Below are positions 22,232 to 30,821 of a DNA stretch of 64,000 bases, one piece after another (the stretch's first letter is position 1; each line of letters opens with the position of its first letter). Source of the stretch: Paractinoplanes rishiriensis (GTDB lineage: Bacteria; Actinomycetota; Actinomycetes; Mycobacteriales; Micromonosporaceae); NCBI RefSeq assembly GCF_016862375.1, contig NZ_BOMV01000048.1, positions 106,549-170,548 on the forward strand. The letters are read 5' to 3'. The notes beneath the pieces were generated by a model. It was not told the DNA's origin. It made no database searches and worked only from the letters and a program-made list of their open reading frames with translations. Position numbers and translations under genes: made by a program.

Positions 22232-25036
22232 TCACAGCTGTGAGGGCAGTCGCATCGCTGGCTCTGCCGGCAGCGCCGCCAGCTTGGCGGTGATCTCGTC
22301 TACGTCGGTGTGTTCCAGTTCGCCGAGGATTGTTACCGCGGCTGTCCACGCCGTTCGGGCGTCGTTCGGGTGGCCCGACGCCTGGTGGGTGTCGCCCAGG
22401 TGGACCAGGATCTCGGCCTCGGCGTGGCGGTCGCCGATTTCGCGTACCACCTCCAGGGCGTGCTCGTAGCACTCCGCCGCCTCGGCATACCTGCCCAGGT
22501 GATGATGGGCGTAGCCCAGGCTGTCCCAGACGTCGGCCTCGCCGCGGCGGTCGCCCACCTGGGCCTGGAGTTCCAGGGCCTGGCGGCAATAGACGATGGC
22601 CTCTTCGTATTCGCCCAGCATGTCGTTGTACCAGCCCAGGCCGCTCAGGGCGATCGCCTGGCCGCGCAGGTTGCCGGCCGCCTCGTACAGGGCCAGCGCC
22701 TCCCTCGTGTGGGCCAGGGCCTGCTGGTAGTCCTGTTCGCGGGCGTTCAGGTAGGCCAGGTTGTTGTGCACGTTGGCCTGGCCGGCGCGGTTGCCGCTCT
22801 GCACGCACAGTTCCAGCGCCCGGTGCAGGTGGGGGCGGGCTTCGGCGGGGCGGCCGATGTCGATGTTGCTGCGGGCCACCTCGCGGTAGGCCAGCGCGCG
22901 GGCGTTCAGGTTGTCCAGGCGGTCGGCGGAGCGCTCGGCGTTCGACCAGATCGCCACCCGGTCGTACCAGTGGCCACGGCGGAACAGGAACGTGTCGATG
23001 GCCCAGGCCAACTGCCAGGCGTACGTGTCGAAGCCGTTGTCCGCCGCGTGTTTGGCCGCGGCCAGCAGCACCGGGTGCTCGGCGGTCAGCCAGTCCATCG
23101 CGGCCCGGTGGTCTGCGAAGGGGTGGCTGTCCGCGGCCGGGTCGCCGAGCGGGATCTCGATCGGTTCGCGGACGGGGTAGAGCACCCGGTCGGCCGCGTA
23201 CGCGGAGTGCGCGTAGTGGTCGAGCAGGCGGACCGTGGCCGCGCGGCGGACGGCGTCCGGGTCGTGCGTCTCGGTGAGGTCGGCGGCGTAGGTGCGCAGC
23301 AGGTCGTGGCACACGTAGCGGCCGGGCGCGCGTTCCAGCAGCAGGTTGGCGTGGGTCAGTTCGGCCAGCAGCCGGCGGGCCGGTGCGGTGGGCAGGCCGG
23401 CGAGGGCGGCCGCGGCCGCGACCGAGACGTCGGGGCCGGGGTGCAGGCCGAGCAGGCGGAACAGCCGGGCGGTCGCGGGGCTGAGCGCGGCATACGAGCA
23501 GGCGAACACCGCGCGTACCTGCGCACCTGGATCTCCGGTGTCCAGGGCGTCGAGGCGGGCACCCGTCTCGTGCAGCTCGGCGGCCAGGGCGGCCAGCGGG
23601 AAGCTGTTCTGCAGCGCCCGGGCCGCGGTGATCGCCAGCGCGATCGGCAGGCGCGCGCAGGCCGCGATGATGTCCGCGACCGCGCCCGGTTCGGCGTCCG
23701 TGCGGTCCGCGCCGAGGCGGCGGCGCAGCAGGTCGCGGGCCTCCTCCTCGGGCAGCACGTCGAGCGGCACCGGCCGGGCGCCCTCCACCGCGAGCAGGGC
23801 GGTGAGCTGGTTGCGCGAGGTCACCACGGCGACCGCCCCGGCGGTGGCCGGCAGCAGCGGACGCACCTGCTCGGCGTCCCGGGCGTTGTCGAGCACCACC
23901 AGGATGCGCTTGCCGGCCAGCTGGCTGCGGTAGAGCGCGGCCTGGCCGTCCAGCGTGGCCGGGATGCGGCCGGGCGCGACGCCGAGCGCGTCCAGGAAGC
24001 CGCGGACCGCGTCGGCCGGGTCCATCACCCGGCCCGCCGGGTCGAAGCCGCGCAGGTTCACGTACAGCTGGCCGTCCGGGAACTGGTCGGCCACCCGGTG
24101 CGCCCAGTGCAGCGCGAGCGCGGTCTTGCCGACCCCGGCCATGCCGGCGACGGTGACGATGGCCACCGTCGAGGTCTCCCGCAGACGGGCGTCCAGCTGG
24201 TCGAGATGTTCGGTACGCCCGGTGAAGCCGGACACGTCGGCCGGCAACTGGGCGGGCGCGGCCTCGGCCGGCCGGGGCTCGGCCGCCGGCTCGGTGCCCT
24301 GCAGTATCGACCGGTACGCGGCCTGCAGCTCGGCGCTCGGGTCGGTGCCCAGCTCGGCCACCAGGTGCTGGCGGATCGACTCGTAGTGGGTGAGTGCCTC
24401 GGCCGGGCGTCCTGCGGCGGCCAGCGCCCGCATCAGCACCACGGCCAGCGACTCGGTCAGCGGATGCTCGGCGGTCAGGTCGCTGAGCAGGGTGATGGCT
24501 GCACCCGGGTTGCCGACCTTGAGCTCGGCGTCGCCCCAGTCCACCGCGGCGGCCAGGTATTCGCGCTGCCAGGCCAGCCGGGACTGAGCCATCCACGGGC
24601 CGCGCAGCCCGGCCAGCGGCTCGCCGCGCCACAGCTCGACCGCCTGCCGCAGCAGGTCGACGCGCAGCTCGTCGGGGCACTGCGGGGCGCGGGCCTGCGC
24701 GGCCAGCAGCCGGAACCGGTGCAGGTCGACCTGGCCCGGGTCGACGTCGAGCAGGTAGCAGCCGGCCGCGAAGACCAGCGGGACCGGCGGCCGGCCCGGC
24801 TCGCCGGCCTGTTCCAGCATCTGCCGGATGCGGGTGATGTGCGCCTGCAGCGACGGCCGGGCGCCGCGTGGCGGGTCCTGCCCCCAGACCCGGTCGATCA
24901 GCGTGTCCACCGGCACCGACCGGCCGGCGTCGGCGAGCAGCCCGGCCAGCACCGCCCGCTGCTGCGGCTGACCCGCGTCGACGCGTCGTCCGTTCGCCCA
25001 CACCTCGGTCGGCCCGAGCAACCGAAACTCGATCAA
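22232..25036 (-). CDS. AfsR/SARP-type STAND regulator (second paralogue)
   Basis: A 934-residue regulator with the same order as the one at 4765-7521: SARP winged helix and BTAD (LIEFRLLGPTEVWANG to about residue 245), NB-ARC with P-loop GMAGVGKTALALHWAH near 296, Walker B KRILVVLDNARDAEQVRPLLP and LPIALAI, then TPRs (YEEAIVYCRQALELQAQVG). The start chosen is TTG 25036, where homology to SARP proteins begins and a GGGGG stretch lies 4-5 nt upstream; a longer frame to 25150 adds residues unlike the family. It likely activates a secondary-metabolite or stress regulon. No biosynthetic cluster is adjacent apart from the peptide operon on the other side of the tRNA remnant. Confidence 0.88.
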   Translation of the reverse strand: MIEFRLLGPTEVWANGRRVDAGQPQQRAVLAGLLADAGRSVPVDTLIDRVWGQDPPRGARPSLQAHITRIRQMLEQAGEPGRPPVPLVFAAGCYLLDVDPGQVDLHRFRLLAAQARAPQCPDELRVDLLRQAVELWRGEPLAGLRGPWMAQSRLAWQREYLAAAVDWGDAELKVGNPGAAITLLSDLTAEHPLTESLAVVLMRALAAAGRPAEALTHYESIRQHLVAELGTDPSAELQAAYRSILQGTEPAAEPRPAEAAPAQLPADVSGFTGRTEHLDQLDARLRETSTVAIVTVAGMAGVGKTALALHWAHRVADQFPDGQLYVNLRGFDPAGRVMDPADAVRGFLDALGVAPGRIPATLDGQAALYRSQLAGKRILVVLDNARDAEQVRPLLPATAGAVAVVTSRNQLTALLAVEGARPVPLDVLPEEEARDLLRRRLGADRTDAEPGAVADIIAACARLPIALAITAARALQNSFPLAALAAELHETGARLDALDTGDPGAQVRAVFACSYAALSPATARLFRLLGLHPGPDVSVAAAAALAGLPTAPARRLLAELTHANLLLERAPGRYVCHDLLRTYAADLTETHDPDAVRRAATVRLLDHYAHSAYAADRVLYPVREPIEIPLGDPAADSHPFADHRAAMDWLTAEHPVLLAAAKHAADNGFDTYAWQLAWAIDTFLFRRGHWYDRVAIWSNAERSADRLDNLNARALAYREVARSNIDIGRPAEARPHLHRALELCVQSGNRAGQANVHNNLAYLNAREQDYQQALAHTREALALYEAAGNLRGQAIALSGLGWYNDMLGEYEEAIVYCRQALELQAQVGDRRGEADVWDSLGYAHHHLGRYAEAAECYEHALEVVREIGDRHAEAEILVHLGDTHQASGHPNDARTAWTAAVTILGELEHTDVDEITAKLAALPAEPAMRLPSQL

Positions 25037-25168
25037 TTGGCCCCCATCGCCCCTCGGCCGTCGCGTCACAAGAATTCCACAAGCGCTCGGACCAGCGGCA
25101 TCCGCGATGGTGTATCCGTAACGGGGGCGGTATACGGTCGCCGGGCGCACGGAAGCGCCCGGTTACCG

Positions 25169-26656
25169 TTACCGAGCGGACGAAACGGGCAGGGTGCAGA
25201 CGATCGGCCAGGCCACGATGAGTGCGCCGACCGTCGCGATCAGCCAGGTCGGCGCCGCGAGCCGGTGCAGCACCGCACTCCAGACCGCCTGCCACAGCAG
25301 CAGCACCGCGAGCAGCGGCACCACCAGCATGATGAAGCCGTGGGTGAGGCCGGCGACCGCCGCCGCGGTCAGCACCACGACGGCCACCGCGTACACCGCC
25401 AGCACGCCCGCGAAGCTGCCGCCGGTGACCTTCTCGGCGCCCAGGGCGAGCACCGCGAAACCGGCCCAGACCAGCGGTAACAGCCACCATCGCGCGCTCA
25501 CCGGCACGGCGTTGGTCAGCCCCAGGTGCACCGGCACCGCGATGGTCACCGCCGCGTACAGGACCAGCAGCGGGGTGGCGAGCGCGAGCCGGCGCCGGCT
25601 CAGCGCCGTCGTGGTCACCCCGGATCCAAACCATTTGCCGTACGCGACCAGGAGCGCGCCGGCCACTGCGGTGTACCCGATCACGTAGTTGGCGACGGCC
25701 AGCGGCAGCCGGTTGGTCGGCAGCACCACCGCGGTCAGGGCCGCCACCACGGTGGCCGCGCCCGCCAGCACGACGGTGCGCCCGAGCCGGCCCCAGCCCG
25801 GCCGCGGCCCGGCCGGCACCGTGCCACCGAGCACCAGCCGTCCCACCGGGTACAGGCCCACCACCAGCGCCAGCAGCAGGAACCCCGACCCGGACAGCCG
25901 GCGGACCGGCGACGGCACCGACCCGTCGGCGGCCGGCATCCCGAAGCTCCGGTCCAGCCACTCGACGGTTTCGCGGTGCGTGCGCTGCGCGTACAGGATC
26001 GAAATGTGCTCGACCGCAGGCACCGTGACCAGCGACCGGTCCGGACCGCCGAGCTGCGCGGCGCGCTCGGCCTCGGCGTGGAAGCCGGGGAACTCCAGGG
26101 CACCCACCAGCATCAGCAGCCGGGACGGACGGTCGTCTGCCAGGGCCGACGCGCTGGGCAGCGAGATCGCGACGGTCGCGGTGATGTCCGGGTGCGCCAC
26201 CGCGTAGCGGGTCACCGCTGAGGCGCCCATCGAGTGCCCGACCAGCGCGATCCGGGCCGGGTCGACGTCCGGCAGGCCGCGCAGACGGCCGACCGCGACG
26301 TCCAGGTCACGCTGCAGCGCCGCCGTCGAGTCGTCGGTGTTCGCGATGCTGTCCGGCAGCGGCCGGGTGTTCGCGCCGTGCCCCGAGAAGTCGAGCAGCA
26401 CGACCACGTACCCGCGGGCCGCCAGCGAGTCGCCGAACTGGGCCATCAGCTTGGCCGAGCCGGCGAAGCCGTGCGCCACCACCACGCCCGGCCGGCGCCC
26501 GCCGGCCGGCGGGTGCACCTCGTCGAGCGGCACCCCGGCGACCGTGACCTGACGCCGCTCGGCGTCGCCGCCGGCCCCGGTCAGCAGCCAGGCGCCGACG
26601 CCGGCCGCGACCAGGATGACCAGTACCGCCGCTGACGTCAGTCGATCAATCCGCAC
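25169..26656 (-). CDS. Membrane-anchored alpha/beta hydrolase
   Basis: A 495-residue protein with an N-terminal membrane helix (AAVLVILVAAGVGAWLLTG), an extracytoplasmic alpha/beta hydrolase domain (about 35-255) and roughly six to eight transmembrane helices from about 270 onward. The hydrolase has the oxyanion-hole HGFAGS, the nucleophile elbow GHSMG (S142) and a likely catalytic His in VEHISIL. It should cleave an ester or related bond at the membrane surface; the substrate is unknown. The GTG start has no clear ribosome binding site. It lies 40 nt downstream of the SRPBCC gene on the same strand, so the two are probably cotranscribed. Confidence 0.8.
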   Translation of the reverse strand: MRIDRLTSAAVLVILVAAGVGAWLLTGAGGDAERRQVTVAGVPLDEVHPPAGGRRPGVVVAHGFAGSAKLMAQFGDSLAARGYVVVLLDFSGHGANTRPLPDSIANTDDSTAALQRDLDVAVGRLRGLPDVDPARIALVGHSMGASAVTRYAVAHPDITATVAISLPSASALADDRPSRLLMLVGALEFPGFHAEAERAAQLGGPDRSLVTVPAVEHISILYAQRTHRETVEWLDRSFGMPAADGSVPSPVRRLSGSGFLLLALVVGLYPVGRLVLGGTVPAGPRPGWGRLGRTVVLAGAATVVAALTAVVLPTNRLPLAVANYVIGYTAVAGALLVAYGKWFGSGVTTTALSRRRLALATPLLVLYAAVTIAVPVHLGLTNAVPVSARWWLLPLVWAGFAVLALGAEKVTGGSFAGVLAVYAVAVVVLTAAAVAGLTHGFIMLVVPLLAVLLLWQAVWSAVLHRLAAPTWLIATVGALIVAWPIVCTLPVSSAR

Positions 26657-26696
26657 GCACGGACGGTATCGCGCCCTGTCGATTGGCCCCGTCGAT

Positions 26697-27107
26697 TCAG
26701 GCGGTGCGCTGGAACGCCGCGTTCTCCTGCTGGATGGCCCGCCGCAGAGCGGGACCGAGAATCGCGCCGAACAACCCGGCGCCCCGGCCGATGACCTCGA
26801 TGCCGAGCGTGTTGCGGGTGCCGCCGTCGACCGGCTCGAGCCGGTGGCTGCCGATCATCCGCAGGCCCATCCGGTGCGTCTCCCAGGCGAACTCCTGCCG
26901 GTCCACCAGGCGGGTCACGGTCCAGACGGCCGCGCTCTGGGCCGGCTGCTTGATCCGTGCGGTGCTGCCCACCCGCAGCGGTCCCGGGTCGAGCCGCTCG
27001 ACGCTCTGCATGGTCGGCATGAACGTGGGCCAGGCGGCGACGTCCGTGGTCAACTGCCAGACCCGGTCGACCGGCGCCTCGATCAGGACGCTGTGCTGGT
27101 AGCGCAT
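26697..27107 (-). CDS. SRPBCC-family protein
   Basis: A 136-residue START/Bet v1-like protein. It opens with the typical strand and helix MRYQHSVLIEAPVDRVWQLTTDVAAWPTFMP and continues with RVGSTARIKQP and EFAWETHRMGL strands before the long C-terminal helix (LRRAIQQENAAF). The family binds hydrophobic ligands or acts as polyketide cyclase-like enzyme; no specific ligand can be named. The ATG at 27107 is chosen because the domain starts there; the frame runs upstream to 27155. The start lies only 31 bp from the divergent PfkB gene, so promoters must overlap or one mRNA has almost no leader. Confidence 0.85.
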   Translation of the reverse strand: MRYQHSVLIEAPVDRVWQLTTDVAAWPTFMPTMQSVERLDPGPLRVGSTARIKQPAQSAAVWTVTRLVDRQEFAWETHRMGLRMIGSHRLEPVDGGTRNTLGIEVIGRGAGLFGAILGPALRRAIQQENAAFQRTA

Positions 27108-27138
27108 GTCGTGACTGTACGGCGGGCAGGATGGCGAA

Positions 27139-27987
27139 ATGCAGCCCGTTCTCATCGCCGGTCCGGTCCTCTGGTGCCTCGTCGTGCACGTCGACGAGTT
27201 CCCGGAGCCACGGCCGCATTCGATCTACGCCCGGAGCCGGTACGAGACGCTCGGCGGCACCTCGGCCGGCAAGGCGCTCAACCTGTCCCGGCTCGACGTG
27301 CCGGTCACGCTCGCCACCGCGTTCGGCGACGACGACGCGGGCCGGCAGATCGCCGCGGCGCTCGACCGGCCGGGCATCGAGGTGCGGGCGGTGCCGAGTC
27401 GCACCGGCTCGGAGCAGCACTGCAACCTGATGGACGGGTGCGGGCGGCGGTTGTCCATCCAATTGAACAAGGCGGATCCGGTCGAGCCGCTCGCGGTGTC
27501 CGACGACGCGATCGCCGAGGCAGCCGCGGTCGTGGTGGATCTCGCCTCGTACGCCCGGCCGATCCTGGGCCGGGCCCGCGCGGCCGGCCGGGAGGTCTGG
27601 TGCGATCTGCACGACTACGACGGGGTGAGCGACTACCACCGGGACTTCGCCGGCGCCGACCACATCTTCGTCAGTGCCGACCGGCTGGCCGACCCGGAGG
27701 GGTTCCTGCGGGCGCGGGTGGCGGCCGGGGCGCGGTTGGCCGTCTGCACGTACGGTGCGGACGGCGCGGTCGCCCTGGAGCGGGGTGGTGACCTGGTGCG
27801 GGTGCCGGCCGAACCGGTCGACGAGGTGGTCGACACCAACGGCGCGGGCGATGCGTTTTTCGCTGGTTTCCTGGCTGCCCGGCTGCGCGGCGCCGGTCTC
27901 ACCGAGTGCCTGCGCGAGGCGGCCCGGGCTGGTGCGTCGGCTGTGCAGTCGCGCGAGCTGGCCGGCGTACGTGATCAGCTCGATTGA
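27139..27987 (+). CDS. PfkB-family carbohydrate kinase
   Basis: A 282-residue sugar or nucleoside kinase of the ribokinase fold. The C-terminal signature DTNGAGDAFFAGF is intact, with the catalytic base at D238 and the anion hole G235-G237. The N-terminal motif is LGGTSAGKALNLSRL, equivalent to the usual GGxxxNxA. It transfers phosphate from ATP to a hydroxyl of an unidentified sugar. At 282 residues it is slightly shorter than the usual 300-330. GGATGG precedes the ATG. It is divergent from the SRPBCC gene and followed by the unrelated CBM2 gene. Confidence 0.85.
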   Translation: MQPVLIAGPVLWCLVVHVDEFPEPRPHSIYARSRYETLGGTSAGKALNLSRLDVPVTLATAFGDDDAGRQIAAALDRPGIEVRAVPSRTGSEQHCNLMDGCGRRLSIQLNKADPVEPLAVSDDAIAEAAAVVVDLASYARPILGRARAAGREVWCDLHDYDGVSDYHRDFAGADHIFVSADRLADPEGFLRARVAAGARLAVCTYGADGAVALERGGDLVRVPAEPVDEVVDTNGAGDAFFAGFLAARLRGAGLTECLREAARAGASAVQSRELAGVRDQLD

Positions 27988-28117
27988 CGGTCATTGATGG
28001 TGGACGTAGCCTGTGGCCGGGAAAACGGTGTCACGCGTTTCCTCGAGGGCGAATTATCGGCGGCTGTCTCGGCTGCTCCTTCTGCCTGCGTTTTCCCCTC
28101 CGGATGGAGAAAAATCG

Positions 28118-29401
28118 ATGAAACGTCGTGTCGCCTGGTTAGGCGCCGCACTCCTGGCCGTGTCCTCGCTCGTGGTCATGCTGAAGCCGGCCTACGCGGC
28201 TACCGGATGCCGTGTCACCTACGCGGTCACCAATCAGTGGACCGGGGGCTTCGGCGCCTCGGTCACCGTCGTCAACCTCGGTGACGCGCTCAACGGCTGG
28301 CGGCTGACCTTCAGCTTCCCGGTCGCCGGGCAGAGCGTGACCCAGGGCTGGAACGCCACCTGGACCCAGTCCGGCCAGGGCGTGACCGCCAGCAACGCGA
28401 GCTGGAACGCCGCGCTCGGCACCAACGGCAGCACCAGCCTGGGCTTCAACGGCGCCTGGACCAGCTCCAACCCGGTGCCGGCCACGTTCCAGCTGAACGG
28501 CACCACCTGCACGGGCTCGGTCGCGCCCACCACCGGCCCGACCACGACTCCCACCACGACGCCCACCACCGCTCCCACCACGGCGCCGACGACCGCACCG
28601 ACCACGCCGCCGACGACGCAGCCCACCACCCAGCCGACCGGTGAGCCGTGGAGCCCGCCGTCCAACCTGGTCTCCCCGCTGGCTCAGGTCTGGTCGCACC
28701 AGGAGTCGACCTACAACAACGGCAACCTGTACGCGTTCCGCAACTACGGCTGGGACCAGCTGTTCGCCAACAACGGCAGCATCAACTACTGCGTGCGCTG
28801 GGACTCCAGTGCCCGGGTGACCGCCGCCCAGCGGGACTCCATCCACGCCGCGCTGCAGAAGCAGTACCAGAAGTGGATGGACGCGATGCTGGACAACGGC
28901 CAGGGCTGGAACAACTGGCCGTACAAGCAGGTGCCGGTGAAGGTGGTCGGCTGGGCGGTCCGGGACCGGGCCCAGCTCGAGTGGACCGACACCTCGGTCG
29001 ACATCTACGTCAACAACATCCGGGAGAACGCGCCGCAGTGCAGTGAGCCGTGCGGCCGCTTCTTCAACCAGAGCGGCAACTACCCGAACTGCCCCGGTGG
29101 GGTGGCCCGGCACTACGACCACTCGCTGTGGCTGACCGACGGCTTCGGCGGCGGTGCCGGCGGCGACTGGGGCCAGCGGATGGGCCGCGAATACTTCATG
29201 GGCGCGGTGAACTCCGAGAACATCCATATCTTCCTGCATGAACTCGGGCACACCTACGGCCTGGACGACTTCTACGACTGGGACCCGACCCCCGGTCAGG
29301 GCTTCATCATGAAGGCCGGCAGCGCCAGCCAGATCACCGAGTTCGACAAGTGGATGTTCCGCGACTGGTGGCGGCACCTGAAGAGCCGCTACGGCCGCTG
29401 A
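28118..29401 (+). CDS. Secreted CBM2 plus metzincin-like metalloprotease
   Basis: A 427-residue exported protein. A signal peptide (MKRRVAWLGAALLAVSSLVVMLKPAYA) is followed by a family 2 cellulose-binding module (about 31-131) with its conserved Trp residues (NQWTGGF, NGWRLTFSF, GWNATW) and terminal Cys pair. A Pro-Thr linker (about 135-175) leads to a catalytic domain. That domain has HELGHTYGLDD (H374, E375, H378), a zinc motif of HExxHxxGxxD type, and a possible Met-turn (FIMKAGS). It probably cleaves protein while held on plant cell walls. GGAGA lies before the ATG at 28118. The 3' end overlaps the convergent BenE gene by 13 bp. Confidence 0.85.
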   Translation: MKRRVAWLGAALLAVSSLVVMLKPAYAATGCRVTYAVTNQWTGGFGASVTVVNLGDALNGWRLTFSFPVAGQSVTQGWNATWTQSGQGVTASNASWNAALGTNGSTSLGFNGAWTSSNPVPATFQLNGTTCTGSVAPTTGPTTTPTTTPTTAPTTAPTTAPTTPPTTQPTTQPTGEPWSPPSNLVSPLAQVWSHQESTYNNGNLYAFRNYGWDQLFANNGSINYCVRWDSSARVTAAQRDSIHAALQKQYQKWMDAMLDNGQGWNNWPYKQVPVKVVGWAVRDRAQLEWTDTSVDIYVNNIRENAPQCSEPCGRFFNQSGNYPNCPGGVARHYDHSLWLTDGFGGGAGGDWGQRMGREYFMGAVNSENIHIFLHELGHTYGLDDFYDWDPTPGQGFIMKAGSASQITEFDKWMFRDWWRHLKSRYGR

Positions 29402-30645
29402 GCCGTCCGATCCTCCGGCGCGCGCTCGTCCTCCGGGGCGGGCGCGCGCTGCTGTTCGGCGCCGGCCTTGAATGCGCCGGCCTTCTTGAATGCGCCGGTG
29501 GCCAGCGCCGTGAGCAGGCCGGCGAGCAGGCCCCAGAATGCGGAGCCGATCCCGAGCAGCTTCAGCCCCGACGCGGTGGCCAGGAAGGTGACCACGGCCG
29601 CCTCCCGCCAGCGGTCGTCGGACAGCGCCGAGGTGAGTGAGCTGCCGATGGTGCCGAGCAGCCCGATGCCCGCGATGCCCAGGATCAGCGCCGCCGGCAG
29701 CGCGGCCAGCAGCGAGCCCACGGTCGCGCCGAGCGCGCCGACCACCAGATAGAAGACGCCGGCCCAGACCCCGGCCAGGTAGCGGCGCCGCGGATCCGGG
29801 TGCGCCTGCGGTCCGGTGCAGATGGCCGCGGTGATCGCCGCCAGGTTGAGCCCGAACGCCCCGAACGGCGCCAGCACGAGGTTGGTGGCCCCGGTCCAGC
29901 CGATCAGCGGCGACACCGGCACCCGGTAGCCGTCGTTGCGCAGCACCGCGACGCCCGGCAGGTTCTGCGAGGCCATGGTGACGATGAACAGCGGCACACC
30001 GACCCCGATCGCGGCCTGCCAGGAGAACGCGGGCATCGTGAAGACCGGCGCGGCCCAGGCGAACTCAACCGCCCGGAGCTGCCCCTCGAGGGCGGCCGCC
30101 GCGACCCCCGCAGTGAGTGCGGCCAGCACGGCATAGCGGGGCAAAATCCAACGACCGAGGAGGTACGTGGCGAACATCGCGAACACCAGCGCGAAGTCAC
30201 CCTCCATCGACCCGAACGCGCCGATCCCGAACTGCACGAGCACACCACCGAGCAGCGCCGCGGCCAGCGGCAACGGAACCCGATCCATGATCCGCGCGAA
30301 CCACCCGGTGACCCCGCTCAGCGTGATCAGCGCCGCCGAGATCAGAAACGCGCCGGTGGCCTCCCGCAGCGACATCCCGTCCAGCCCCGTGGCGAGCAGC
30401 GCGGCCCCCGGCGTAGACCAGGCGGTGACGACCGGCGCCCGGAAGCGCAGCGACAACCCGATGCAGGTCAGCCCCATGCCGACGCCGAGCGCGAGCATCC
30501 AGGAGGCGAGCACCGCGTCATCGGCCCCGGCGGCCCGGGCCGCACTGAACACGATCGCCGCCGAACTGGTGACGCCCACCACGGTCGCCAACAGCCCCGC
30601 CGTGACGGCCGGCAGGGGAGCGATGCGGGAGATCGGATTCGCCAT
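29389..30645 (-). CDS. BenE-family benzoate/H+ symporter-like transporter
   Basis: A 418-residue inner-membrane protein with about 11-12 hydrophobic helices. BenE features include the N-terminal TAGLLATVVGVTSSAAIVFSAARAAGA, AWSTPGAALLA, and the segment TMASQNLPGVAVLRNDGYRVPVSPLIGWTG. The family imports benzoate with protons or belongs to the wider nucleobase-ascorbate-type fold. No benzoate catabolic genes are nearby, so the substrate is uncertain. The C-terminal tail is charged (EQQRAPAPEDERAPED). A strong hairpin at 30749-30778 isolates it from the upstream NicO operon, so it is likely transcribed alone. Confidence 0.88.
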   Translation of the reverse strand: MANPISRIAPLPAVTAGLLATVVGVTSSAAIVFSAARAAGADDAVLASWMLALGVGMGLTCIGLSLRFRAPVVTAWSTPGAALLATGLDGMSLREATGAFLISAALITLSGVTGWFARIMDRVPLPLAAALLGGVLVQFGIGAFGSMEGDFALVFAMFATYLLGRWILPRYAVLAALTAGVAAAALEGQLRAVEFAWAAPVFTMPAFSWQAAIGVGVPLFIVTMASQNLPGVAVLRNDGYRVPVSPLIGWTGATNLVLAPFGAFGLNLAAITAAICTGPQAHPDPRRRYLAGVWAGVFYLVVGALGATVGSLLAALPAALILGIAGIGLLGTIGSSLTSALSDDRWREAAVVTFLATASGLKLLGIGSAFWGLLAGLLTALATGAFKKAGAFKAGAEQQRAPAPEDERAPEDRTAQRP

Positions 30646-30748
30646 GGCCCGCCAAGGTTAACGACTCGACAAGATCGGGGCTTGGCGGCGGGGTGTCGGC
30701 GCGATTCGAGGCGACTCGGGTGGGGCCGGCTTCGTTCTTCGGCAGCTT

Positions 30749-30778
30749 GGCCCTCCCGGCTTTGCGGCCGGGAGGGCC
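30749..30778. terminator. Terminator after the NicO operon
   Basis: GGCCCTCCCGGC (30749-30760) pairs perfectly with GCCGGGAGGGCC (30767-30778) around a 6-nt loop. It lies just downstream of the leftward NicO gene (ends 30822) and upstream of the BenE start (30645), so it should end the DUF4331-TPR-NicO transcript. Confidence 0.8.
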
Positions 30779-30821
30779 AGCCGTGCCGGCCACGGGGGTG
30801 AGCCGGCAGTGTTGGTCCTGG

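Noticed and set aside
22155..25961. 1268-codon open frame on the minus strand overlapping the second AfsR-like gene
   Set aside because: It is a frame shadow of a GC-rich gene: composition is Arg/Pro/Gly-rich with no domain, while the other frame has clear SARP, NB-ARC and TPR motifs.
28530..28640. Short tandem repeats (ACC-ACC-CC type)
   Set aside because: They encode the Pro-Thr linker of the CBM2 protein in frame and need no other explanation.
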